Shown: in pieces, positions 1-13,100 of the stretch
Layout: every line of letters begins with the position of its first letter
Numbering within the stretch: the first letter of the stretch is position 1
Assembly: GCF_964355755.1 (NCBI RefSeq)
Contig: NC_092671.1
Coordinates: forward strand, 4,041,001 to 4,105,000
DNA: 64,000 nucleotides
Direction: 5' to 3'
DNA from: Antedon mediterranea
Taxonomy: Eukaryota; Echinodermata; Crinoidea; Comatulida; Antedonidae
Made by a program: the position numbers and the translations under genes
The notes under the pieces: generated by a model
What the model saw: only the letters and a program-made list of their open reading frames with translations
Databases searched by the model: none
Told to the model about the DNA's origin: nothing

Positions 1-1180
1 ATCACAGAGTTGGAGCTATGCTTCGCCACAGGCGTTTCTTTCTATCAATTATCGCAACCCTTATTAAACTTCTTTCGAAATTGTAACAATCATGAATTTT
101 CTAAATCAAACACCATGACGAGTTAGTTGATACACACATTAATATAGAAGTTGATATTCGTATGTTATAATTTTATACCAGGTTGTATTTCACGTCATCA
201 TTACGTATTTTTCTGGTTTTTGTTTTAATATGAATTTGTTTAGTTACTGAGTTTGGTGTTTGTTAATATCAAATCGTTAGAGGGCGCAATACTATTTCTA
301 CTAGAGATATTCTAAAAAAATGTTTTAGATTTCTTTAGGACATCTTTTTCAACTGGAATATGATCTTGTATTTCATCACTTTAAGATCAATAATTCATTT
401 CTTTTCAATCAAGAAGCATCTAAAAGAGAAGTTTCCAAATGGGGAGGCATTTAATGATTAGAGAGAGACCTAGACCTACTTTTTAAACATGTTTATCTTG
501 TTTCTTTGTTAAAATAAACTGTTCATAAAACTTTGTATTTCCATTATGTATGTTTTCTTTCTAATCACATAAAATGTGTTGCCGTCTAACTGGCGAATGT
601 GATCTTCACACAAAATAACACAACTTCTGAGATAGTTCGCCAACGGTGGTGGTCAAATAATTTATGGTTTTGAATTGTTGACAACATCGTGACTTAGTAA
701 GAGTATTCTATTCTTTTTAATCATAAAAAATATTAATACTATAGTACTCACTTAATTAAACAATTCTACTTATATTAAATAAATCAAATTATACAGTCAT
801 AGATAGAAGAATTGAGCCCGATGTTTAATGATAAAAATTTACTTTGTAATCAGCGTGAAAAGAGTTTCAACTTTCTACTGGGATATAGAGGGCGACATTT
901 TACTAAGCAACCAACACACGCGCGTGAATATTTCTTCGCTGTGTGTGTGTGTGTGTCGTGTTTCCATAAGTAACGACGCGTGCGTACTATGTACAATATG
1001 TTACCATGAAAACAAAAACAAAGCAAATGAATACAGACGGCTTTTGTTACGGCGGGAGTGATCGGTGGCTGCAGCTACTGAGGAAGACGGAAGATTTCAC
1101 TTAAAACATGGATTGTATAATTTTATATTTTTAAAAAGTGCGCCACAATATAATATCAAATTTCCTGTTGTGTGATTAGA
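1..1180. other. Upstream region with no supported gene
   Basis: No conserved coding exon was seen on either strand. It holds AT-rich DNA, a short GT run at about 941-957 and the X-box at 1000-1013. It probably contains the promoter and 5' untranslated region of the WD40 gene. Confidence 0.5.
1000..1013 (+). promoter_or_regulatory. RFX-type X-box motif upstream of the WD40 gene
   Basis: GTTACCATGAAAAC matches the X-box consensus GTHNYYATRRNAAC at all 14 positions and lies about 170 bases upstream of the start codon at 1181. RFX factors bind X-boxes to activate ciliary genes. Function here is inferred from motif, position and the probable ciliary family of the gene. Confidence 0.5.
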
Positions 1181-4100
1181 ATGGCGCATACGGATTCTAA
1201 ACTTCTAGAATGGGGTGAAGTTCAAGAACAGATACACCATATTTTAAAGAACAGTGACCCGGGCGAAGATACTTCGGTGTTCCTACCACACGGCCTGCAG
1301 GTACTGTAGGCCTACTGCGCTTGTATTTTTACTTGCAATATGCCCACCTCATTCATATAAATATACAGCCAAATATTGTAATATAACATTATAAAACAAA
1401 AATAAAGAGAACCAACTTCTTCAACGCAATAACAATTAGCCGTAACCATTTTTTATTCACCTTCCTAAAGAAGTGTGCCTATGTTACTTCTGACCAATCG
1501 GCTGTGTTTCCTTGACACCTAGTTTACATATTAAGTCCTTCACGTGACTGCACATTTTCGTCACTCAAATATGATGATTTGTCTTTACTTTCAGCCAGCA
1601 TACACGTTTCACCATCCGCATGTTATCCGATGTTTGGCATTCTATAACTCAACAAAAGGCAGCGTGGTTATTACACACGTGGACGCGGGACATCGCAATG
1701 AGATGTTTGTGTGGACGATGTCTAACCTCAGTGAGGGACAGGTTAAATGTGTCAGGTGAGGAGGCACATTCAAAAAATTATAAGATACTTGTGATCTAAT
1801 TATTTAAATTATTTAAATGCTTCGGTACGAATGTTATAAATGTACTTTTTTTCTTAAAGGTTTTCAATCAATTCTTCTATCAGCAAGCTACTTTATGTTC
1901 CTAAACATCGTGTAAGTTCAAAATTGTTGAAATGTTATCTACTCTCTTAAGCTCTGTCTACACTATCAAACTAGTTTGACAATAAGTGTGATGTGCTCAA
2001 ATATGATAGTGATATGATATCATCGTGTCCATATGGGCATTTACCAAAACTGGGTATGACAAATTGTATGTACATTTAATCTTTTACATTCAAGGTATTT
2101 GTTGGATTTTGTAAAGATATTCGTCTATGTATCTTCAGTGACGTCATCCACAACTGTTCCGAATTGTCTTCGATCACGTGCGCAACAACTGTTCTATGGT
2201 GAGCTTTTGATAATGAAATTTAAACTGTAATTTTGATTGGAAATAGTGTTTATATTATCTATAATATCATTTGTTTACAGTATGGCATTTAATGAATTGA
2301 CTGATGAGTTGATAACTGGAGGGCATGGAAGTTTACAAGCCTGGAAGATGAGCCATGTCGAAGTAATGTTTTTTTTCTTAAAGTGAAATACATTGTTATA
2401 CCAAAACAGGACAGCGCGTAATTCATGCTTTATTTAAGAGGATTATTTTTTACTTAATTAAAAGTCGGTGCTACTATTATCATCTTAACTTTTCACAAAG
2501 TTTATAGCCTCTCTACCCGAACACGAAAACGAGCTTTATAAAATAATGACAACTGTCAAAAGTACGTTTTTAATCAATTTTTATCGTTTTTTATTGGCAT
2601 TTTGTTACTTATTTTATATATTTAAATTACTTTTTTTAATGTAAAATAACGAATGCAATGTTTTTATTACAATTACTTTTAGCATTGTAACATATAAACG
2701 AGTGGAAAAAATATGCTTAAAAAATATAATATTTATAACAGAGTATGGTAATAAAAGTGGGACGAACCCACACAAGACAAACAAAAAAAACATTTCACAA
2801 GGAATTTATACTTTAACGCTAATACGTCAATGTTGTGTCACTAACGATTTATCATCACCATGGATGGTAGATTCAATTATGACGCGCGCGTACAAAGCCG
2901 TACAGATATTATCAACATGAACGCGCGCATCAAATATTCTCTATTAATATTAGGCTTAGTATAATATTTAATTATTTTTTTTTTATCTTAATCATTATAG
3001 ATCCGTGGCCCATTATGTCCAACTACTGGATTTGAGTGTGACTTGTCGTCGACAGATTGGGTTCGAGACGTCCGAATAGACATTAAAAACAGATTGATAA
3101 TTGCTTTGTGCGATGAGCGCATATTACTGATCAGCAGTGAAACACGCAAGCAGATTTACAACTTTCCAAACTGGCATCAAACGGCACTTACAAGGTGGGA
3201 TTTAATTTACAAATGTCTGCTATACCTTTACGGTGGGCCTGTATGGGTAGTTCTTGAACTGGTTCACACTAACTGTGAGCCATAAGTCTGGAATTTTCTC
3301 CAGGCTCAATGTGAACCTAGATTGAGACCTAAGATTACTTGCTGTTTTTATTTTGTTTGCTTTATAACCAAACATCTCCTTATTCAAAGCAACTTTTTGA
3401 AATTACAGTTTTGTGTTTTACCGTAAGCTCGAATACTTCATCACAGCATCGATGGACGGTTGCATCAAAGTATGGAACGCGGTGGTCTATGGACAAGTTC
3501 ATGAATTCGTCGGACATTTTGATTGCGTAACCGGTAACATTTTTCTTAATTGTCATTAATTATTAATGCTAAATCTAGTTTTGCACAATGTTTTTATAAT
3601 AAGATAAAGTGTATCACTTTGGGAGAAATGTATTCGCTTTGACTGTAAACATGTTCTATAAATTCGTTTTGGATTAAACTAGACAAAAGGGCGTAGCGAT
3701 AAAATCATGTTTTCCAACTATTCAAAATTATTTTGCATAGTTGAGTTAACACCTGCACGGACTCGTATGCAAATGCCGATATTGTGCATGCGTACAACGT
3801 TGACAGACTTACAATATATTCTGATACGCGAAAGAAGTCAGCATGGTGAACAGTATTCCTGTAGATCGTCATTTCCAAATACATTACTTTTTGTATGTAT
3901 TATGCAATATGTTAAGTTGTTGATAAATTCAGACAGAATGTTTAAATACTGTTTCTATTCAATCAGGTTTAATTGTTCATCCAACTGACCCGCTACTTCT
4001 GTCAAGCTCAAAAGATGGAACTGTGCGTGTATGGCGACTTGATACCTTTGAATTGGTTCGTATATTCACAATCGTTTGGTACGGTAATCTATAGTAGTGT

Positions 4101-7100
4101 TATAATTTCACAAGGCCGACAATAACCTGTTGAAGAGTAATGTTGGTCCCGTAAGTGAGGTACTAAATGGAGTGTATACATATCGTAATGTTTTAATTTA
4201 ATTTATCATTACATTTTTTCCAGACTTTCAGGTTAGATTATGGAGAGAGCATCTTGGGAATGAGGCAGGCTAATCAACATCAAATCTTCTTTTATACTAA
4301 ACAAGATGTCAAAGGTTATAACTTCAATCAGGTAAGTAACAATTTAGTTGCAGTTAGCCTACTCATATAAACGAACATTTTGAACCCATTTACATAATTA
4401 TACATTGATCATGCTCAGTAATAACAAGTTGACGGAATACGAAAAACAAATGGACACACCCAATGAAGGTAAAAGGAAAAGGAAAAGATGTATCCCAGGG
4501 AAAGGTGAAATTTCACTCTTCTCTGTCTAGAAAAGATTGAAGAGATATTCTGAAATTGTACAGACTTTTAGACACATGGAATAAATGGAAACAGTAGCAC
4601 GTACAAGAGGCTTTGTCTCCAGTAATCGTTTTTAAAAAGTTTTTTTCGGAAAGTCCAAACATTTTAGTGACTTTTTTTGTAACAAATATACTATGAATAT
4701 TATTTCACTTATTCTTCTTCATTTCGTTATCTAAGATTGTTTAATATCTTTGCAGTTTCATCACCTGTTTACACCAATACAATCAAGAGTCCACTTATTA
4801 TCTAGAATCAAGTCTAGCATCATGCCTTCAAGAATTCTCTGTGCTGCCGAGGTATGTTCATTTTTTAATTATTTTTATGTTGTTCTATTCTGAGACTGGC
4901 TCATATAAGTTCTCCAATTGCATCTACAGTGTGTTCATCCCCCCCCCCCCCACCTATTTTTTGGCATGTTTAGTTGTTAGGACCTTTCTTTCTTTTAAAT
5001 TTCACGTTATATAGCGAATCACTCATTTTCCTATATGTAACAACACTTTTATTGTAGTTTTCAACAATATCTTTAACGATTTCCTCCTATTTCTTTTCTT
5101 TCATCCTTACTGTTTCATCTTGTTTTGACATGTGACTATGAATTATACAAATTTTCCATCAACAACTAAGACGCGTCAATGCTCAAATCAATCTCTCTTT
5201 AGATTTGACTATGCTAGCCTCATCCACATCCATTCCTAACAAACTGTTCATTATTTCAGGACGGAGGTGTGCGTGTCATATCTCCTGTATCTGGCAGCAT
5301 TCTCACTATAATCTACCCAATGGCCACATATCAGGTATTACACATTATATTAGTTGATGTCTTATTGTGTTGCTTGTTTTTATTGATAATCAAATGTTAT
5401 AGGCCTAATGATCAAATTGTTGAAGTGGATAAAATGAGAGTTATTATGATTGAGTCCGCCTCCTTGTAGTGCTCTTGACTTTTCTGTAATTTAGGTTTTA
5501 ACAGATCTTGTGTATGACATATCCCGTGCCAGGATCTACACGGTTTTAACAACAGGAGATGTGTTGGTATTCAGTAGTGATACCAATCCATGTACACCGT
5601 CTCAACTGTGGATTCCAGATATCCCTGATGATTCCATTATGTGCATAACCCTTATCAAACTTGTAAGTATTTTAAACTCTTCAGCAATGGTTAAAATAAC
5701 AATTTCTAAAAATATAATGATGGAGAGACTTCGTCACCGCCTCTGTGTAACGTATTTGGACCGTATTCTCAAACTAAACTTAATATTAAACTAATCGCTT
5801 CTGTGGAATTTAGATTTTAGTACAAGTTTTTCCAGATTCGGTGACCAGAGAAAACTACGTTACGTGTTTCGATTACACACTGGCTTACGGACGTAAAGTT
5901 TAGTCCAGGTTTTTTCCAGGACTAAATATAGGCCTTTTAAAATACAGGCCTTTGTTTTTAAGATTTTATTATTTGTCCAAAAATATGAGCAGTCAACGCG
6001 ATTTCATATTTTCTGCGTCCATTTTTTAGGTCACCGCCCTTCCTGTACGTATTTAATAATGTTAGCATAACTTGTTTCCTTTTTTTTTCTAGGAGTGCGC
6101 ATTGGGTAAACACGAAAGCTCTACCAGTGAGTCGTTGATTTTTGCCGGCAGCAGAAGCGGTCAAATTCATCTGATAGAGTCGTCTGGTGTAACGTTGCAA
6201 GCACCAGTCCAAGCACACTGTGGGACAGTCATGAAATTGCTAATATCAGAAGGTGATTATGGGAAAGGAGATAACCGAATAGAGGGAGCTGATCGACTGA
6301 TCTCCAGTGGATCCGATAAGGTAAAATGATAGCTTCATTAATAAACAAATGAAACTAACTGTTACTGTTCTTGTAATCGTCGTCTTCTAAAGACACATAG
6401 TATCCGTTGACTGTCAACTATTGGTATGTGTAAACCCCCGGTTTACTTATACTAGGACGAAAAATAGCACTTTAGTAGAACATGATCAATATAGCTCTTT
6501 TTACTTTTTACACGATCAAATTATTTTTTCCAAAAAAGTATGACGCGTCCAAATATGGTGTTGACGTCATTGTCGCCATATATGGGCACATCAATTGTTG
6601 TTGTCACATAAAGTTTGATAGTGTAGAACAAAAACATTCATACAATACAACGATTTTAATCACTCATTGATCATGACATTTGATTGTATATTGCTATCGT
6701 CATTCGTTATATTAACTGATATTTTTTTTTTCAGGTTGTAAGGATTTGGAAACTAGATCTTAATGACAAATCCGTCTTGCTTACATGTATGATGATGGTG
6801 AGTTATGAATTGTTATTTTTCATCTGAAAAACATCATATAGAAATTGCTCCCTAACGAAACAAATGTATGCTGTGCTAATGGGTGCTCAACAATTAGTAG
6901 GATTTTAAAAACAACAGATCCATATTCGTGGTTTCACCAAGTTGTTTTCTCTCTTTCAGATCACTAGTCCTGACTGTTCCTGTCACGTGTCCATGTTCAG
7001 CAGTAGCCTGTGTATGACCATGCCAAATTTGTAAGTTTCTGCTAGCTAGAAATTCATTGATATGTTATACTCTCTATACTGTGAGTCCATAACGCAATAC

Positions 7101-10100
7101 ATAAGTCCGGTATAAGTAATAACAATAAAGATATTTCTTTCATGATAGCAAGGTGCTTGTGTACGACGTTGGAGAACATTCGAGTCAAGTGAAAGATGGA
7201 AAAACTAACTCTGCAAAACGGCGTGACGAGCAGTATACATTATTTACACACCATAAGGACAATGACCATACAAAAGAGGTTGGTTTAAATAAAATGATGA
7301 TTAGTTAGTATAAGCTAGTTCTTTAGACCAAAACAAATAACCATGGGAACATTTTTGACAGAATCCCAAGTTTGCAATCAAGGTTGCAAATCTTCAAATT
7401 ATCTTACTGATTTTGTTTGTAAACAAGTACTCAATAGACCATGTCTATTTATTTTCAAGAAAATCGATATAGTTATAAATAATTAATTTTGGAGTGGAGC
7501 TGTGGCTTGGTGGTTATGATGCTTGACTACCAATCTAAAGGTCCTGGGTTCAAGTCCTGTCATATGTCAGGGTTTTTTTCTCATGACAATTTACAACTAA
7601 CTCCACTCCCAAAGACTTAATAATAAGTCTTTGTTTATGTAGAGCATCTTGTGTTTATGTTTGTCTTGTGAAATTATTAAATAGTTTATCCATCCTGTAA
7701 TTGGCGGGTTACTCGCTGTTGGATGAGTATGAAATAAAAAAAAAAAAAAAAAATACAAACGTTTATTTAAAACTCGAGTTATCCCTAGCCGGAATATTAA
7801 ATAGCGCGCCCTCTGTCGCTATCTAACACTTTGCCAAACTGTTTTTCTCGCTTTTCTGAGCGTTTTATTCATTTTATAAACTTTATTTTACATAGATAAC
7901 AGCACTGTGCAGCTGTCATAGACTTGGTATATTTGCAACAACAAGCGATGATGGTCTAGTAAAGGTATTTATATATAATTTTAGTAATAATTATTAAAAT
8001 ATTTCAGAAAAGTATAATTAGCAGACGGTTTTAATATGTTTCATGGTATGACCATTTTTAACAATATATTGTTTACTTTTAGATTTGGGATACTCAGAAT
8101 AACTTGGTGCGTGAGTTGACCTTTGACATCACTTTGAGAGGCGTTTGCTTTGCCAATGACCGAGGTGACCTGCTAGTCGGATTTCAAAATCATATAAGGT
8201 CAGCGAAATGTATTTCCTTATTAATTTTGTATAGTATTTTAACATTTGGATTAGATAAGGCATCATGCAATTGTCAAATTACTGTTGGGTGAACATTTTG
8301 AATAAAATAAGATAGAACCTCCATTGATATTGAATATTTATCGTTATTCTATTTGCAGTTTTGTAAGCATTACTAGCTATCTTCCTTTGACGTACCTAGG
8401 GAGCATTGTTGAGGAAGAATTTTCGTCTGACGCAAATGAGGAACCTGTTCCATTCAACCACAGTTTGGAGCTATGGTACATTTTAATAGGCCTATATTAA
8501 ACTAAATAATAACTTCCATCCATATTATTATGAAAAACTAAAATCATATTTTACCTATGAGTGTACATTATATTGTAAAGACAGTTAAGATGTAAAATTC
8601 GTTGGAATTGTCTGCCAAATATTTACTTCGAGAGGCTGTCTGAAGATACTTTTATTGGGGCAAGGTGTTAATTTAGAAATTCGTCGTAAACACAATTTAC
8701 GTCTGCCTGGCCATCAAATCAGAAAGATTGTTTCTGACCATGAAATTACTATTTTCTCGTAATGTTAAAACCGCCTTAATTTAGGCAATCAGTGACGTAG
8801 TCTTGACATTAGTAAGTTCATGTACATATAATATATTTTCTTTAAAATGTCACAATTTATTTATAGGTTCGATATTGCCTCTCTTCTTGCTTTACCAATT
8901 GAGCTAGTAAGGCGCAAAACGATTCTGGACGCTTTAAAAGGCCTTCGTCGAGCATCGGGCAAAATTTGCAGCGGTGAAGTCGATGCGAATTACAAAGAAA
9001 GCCAGCCTTCAGATAGCCAAGTTAATACCGACGCAGTACCAGGTATGTGATGTCCCGTTAGTATTGCACAGGTTTCCTTTCTCCCGACTACAAACTTACC
9101 TCCATTTCTATGTTATCTCAACACTTTCGACCAGCTGCTTAGCTGAATGTTAGATCGTCAGCCTCCGAATCTTGAAAACACCGGTTCGAATCCCGTCGAT
9201 ATTGTCGTTTGTTATGTATAATGAGGTTACCTAATATAAAAAGTTAGAAGTAACATTTTATTAAGAACTCTGATAAATTAGTGCCTGAAACATTTTAGCA
9301 CATTTTGTTTTTATTTTTCTAATTTCAAGAAATGACGTCAGTACTCCTCATCCCAGAGAAGACTAAATCAAGTACCGGTACAGAATGTTTCAAACCATGT
9401 CGCAAGAAACTCAACGTAAATTTCCTCCCGGTTTCATCACAATGTTCGATTGAATCAAGTGAAGATGACGTTGACGATACTATTGCATATGGGGAATCAA
9501 AGGGATACATTGTAGTTCAGACGAGCGACTCGCTAATCTCGATCGATAAGGCTAGCAATATAGCAGAAGCACCAGATGTTGATGACGTAACGGAAGCTTC
9601 AGATGTTGATGACGATATGGAAGATGAAACATTCAAATGGCCTATTGCACCAGACGGTAAACTATCTTATGGTTATGTTATTTAAATATATAAATACAAT
9701 AGTTTATTTGATAATTATAGGTTCTCTAAAAAGTAATGTAAGAATGTCTCCAACGCTCTTGGGCCCTTTGTCTCAACTTAAGCTTTGTCTACACTAACAA
9801 ACTATTTTCACAAAGAAGTGTTATGTGCCCAAGTATGGTAGTGATATAACGTCATCATGTCCATATGATATAATATGGGCACATCACATTTTTGTCACAT
9901 AAAGTTTGATAGTGTAGATAGTGCTTTAGAGTTTTTGTGCCTACAAATTGTGCCATTTTTGTGCATGATCGTGTGCAAAAGAGCATTATTTGTGAACGGC
10001 GGCTGGCGGTGTTTTTTAAAATGGCCAAATGCGTCTCCTATTAATGAAGAAATATAAACCCTTTTATAAAATTTACTATTAAACACAAACATGTACTAAA

Positions 10101-13100
10101 AACATTTGTGATATTGATTTTCACAGGATATATTCCAAACTCAGTTGTAAGGAAACTAATGAAAATTCCACGAAAAGATGCATTTGTTGACTCACCATGG
10201 AAATTGAAACCGGTGATTTACTTATTTTTATCATTAGAATGTATTTCTGATTCAGCATACTGTAGATTTAGAGATAGAAGCTGATAATTAAAATGAACCA
10301 TCACTAATGTTGGTGTGCTTGTCCTATTTTATTTCGATTGTCTTTCTTTTCTTCGTTTTTATAGCTGCCATTTATTGAAAGCCCAGCCGATTCACTTGCG
10401 AAGTCTTCAAAATCATCCGAGGATTATGTATGTATAAACAAAATTGTCATATCATTTTAGAACTTTAAGGACGTGTTCACACTACGCAGAACGACTTCCT
10501 TAATTGTCGAGATAACAAAGCTTGCACAACTCTACATATTTGTTTGTAAATATATAGTTTACATTTTAAAATAATGTTGTTTTCTTGCTACTGTAAGACA
10601 ATCTTACTCTTTCCTTTATATTCGTAAGATAGACAAATTATGCAAATGTATTTCTATTCCAGACGACGCATGCGCCGTTTGAATGGTTGTCTTCATCTTC
10701 AGAATCAAACGTGGATCTTGAAGAGATCATGTCAATGCTATCAGATGGTGTTGGTGGTGATCTTGATGTCCAAGACTTGCTACCATTATCGTCCGATTCA
10801 GACTCTGAGATGGCAACACCAGATGAAGTGTTGCTAAAGAGAAGACGCAAGACTGCCACAGCGCTTATTCAATTGAAAAAGAAAAGTAAGAAATAGGGAT
10901 ACGGAAGATTTGTGAAATTTTTCATTTTATCAAATATAACCTGGGTTCAAACTATCAAACTCCGAGTTTTGCCAAACTGTTTGGAAAAATTAAAGTCTTT
11001 ACTGCTGGCTTTGTCCACGATCATCATGAGTCCAAAACAGTGATTTGATTGCTGAGTTAAAAAATCTAAGCAAACTAGTTTGTCAAGATGGTGCATAGCC
11101 TAACTTTTACAAACTAGTTTTCTGCAGTTTTTCAATTGGTCTACACTAGCAATCTTTTGCAAATTGTTATTTTCAACCTGGGAAGTTGCTCACGTTTGCG
11201 AACTATAAGTTTTCTAATGTTTTTGTATAGATATTAGATATTTTACTATACTTTCAATATTGCAATTTTGTTTATCTTTGTTGTTGTTCCAGTGTCCAAA
11301 AGGGGTATTGAAGGAGGAGCACTAACAATGGCAATGGTTGTAGAAGAGGCTAAACAGCTGAAGAAAGAGGAAGAAGAGAGGAAAAAATCTGAAATTGTAG
11401 GTTGAAAAAAATGGCAGATCATTTTTAAAATTCGATTTAAAAAAATACAATTGCTTGAACGACATCATAAGTTAAAAATCATTATACAATCGTCAAGTGG
11501 ATGTGTTTTTTTATTATAGGTTATCGAACGCAAACCATCGATACCAGATATACTAACATTGATTGTTAAAATGAGATGGTTTTCGCCCAAGAAAATAACC
11601 ATCAACATTTTCAGTGTAACAAATGCACTTGGTAAGTTTATTCTTTCTTATATAAAGTTACAACTCATTCCATAATTCTTGGTTTTAACAGGAGGCAACG
11701 CATCGACGTAAATCGTAACGAAAGCGAATTGACCACAAGCGACAGTTGAAATAATCCGGCGCTTGTGATTGGTCAATTGGTCAATTTTTGTTGCGGCTTA
11801 CGTCCTTGCGTTACGTCGTTAATCAATGACATATTATGGAGCCTGATCATGTGTGTAGGCCTACTTCGATTATACTTGTGTCTTTGAACATTGTTTTTTT
11901 AATAGTGGCATTGCTAGACAGGGTTGGTGATAGTATTCATGGAGAGGTCTGTAAATGCATAGTGGATATCCACAGGTTCGTAATATTGCAGACAAATCTT
12001 AACAAAAACATTATTAAGTATTCATATATATTATATCGTCCTAAATAAGCTTTTTTTCTTAGTGGCATTGGATTTAATGAATCTTTAATGGATAAAGTAC
12101 TCAGCAATCTTCTGAAGCAGGTATCTAGTGATCGAGCTCCACTGAGATGCAACGTGGTTAAAACTATGGCAAGTCTTGGAGATAATCGTAATAAAGTGAT
12201 AATGGGTATTCTACCGCTTACAATTGACCTTGTGGTAAGATTAGAAACAAAATTCAATATTAATTAAAGCACACATTATCTTGTACTTGTGGTACATTAC
12301 TTCCGATTGGTTAATTGCAGAATTTTGAAATCAGGGCTTTGACATGTTTTACTGAAACTCTGAACTTAAAATGGGTACAGGGTAGTTCCGGATTTAAAAT
12401 GAATTTTTCAACCATATTATCAACCAATGTTTTTGTAATAGGCCTAATATGAGTCGTTTTTATTCAATTTTTAGCTAGAGGTGAAAGTGGCAGCCATCGA
12501 AGCCTTAAAGAAACTAAATGGTTTGACCAGCAAAGAGCAACTGATGAATTATTTAGCAAATACTGGAGTAATACAACCATACGTGAATGAAGATGTAAGT
12601 CCGAAATAAAGTGACTATTGGCACGGTCACCTGTGTATAATGTATTATTGCTATCGGCCCGGTTAACCGTGCATGAAACTGACTATCGGAACGCCAGTCG
12701 GCCGTGCGCACCGCGACGAACCGCAGAAGAAGAGTGCACAGTCACCCTTGCTGTTAGAAAACAATGCATTAGGAGAAAAGTAGAAAACCTTCAAATTACA
12801 CCGCAATTGACCGTAATAATATCCCACCTCATCCGTGCAGAAACGTTGCTTATAATATTTATTATGTTTCATATTTTAAATAATTTTTTCAATTATTTTT
12901 CAATACAGAGAAATGTAGTAAAAAAGATCTTCAGCAAAAAATCTGCGGGAATTCAGAAATTGTCTAAATTTCGTGATCGCAATCTACCTAAGAATTTGAC
13001 AGATTTGCAATCGCCAGTCGGAAAAGTTGATGGCTGGCTGGCTACATTGACAGATGAGTTTGAAGAAGAAGAGCAGTTTGAAAAATCGGTGAACAAGAAG

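Noticed and set aside
10939-11170. Possible further copy of MITE family 1
   Set aside because: It has ACTATCAAACT and AAACTAGTTTGTCAAGATGG but not the inner palindrome or matched ends; similarity is too patchy to call.
12618-12908. N-terminal part of a 209-codon frame
   Set aside because: Only 12909-13142 is an exon, with a proper acceptor and matching phase; the part before it is intron that happens to stay open.
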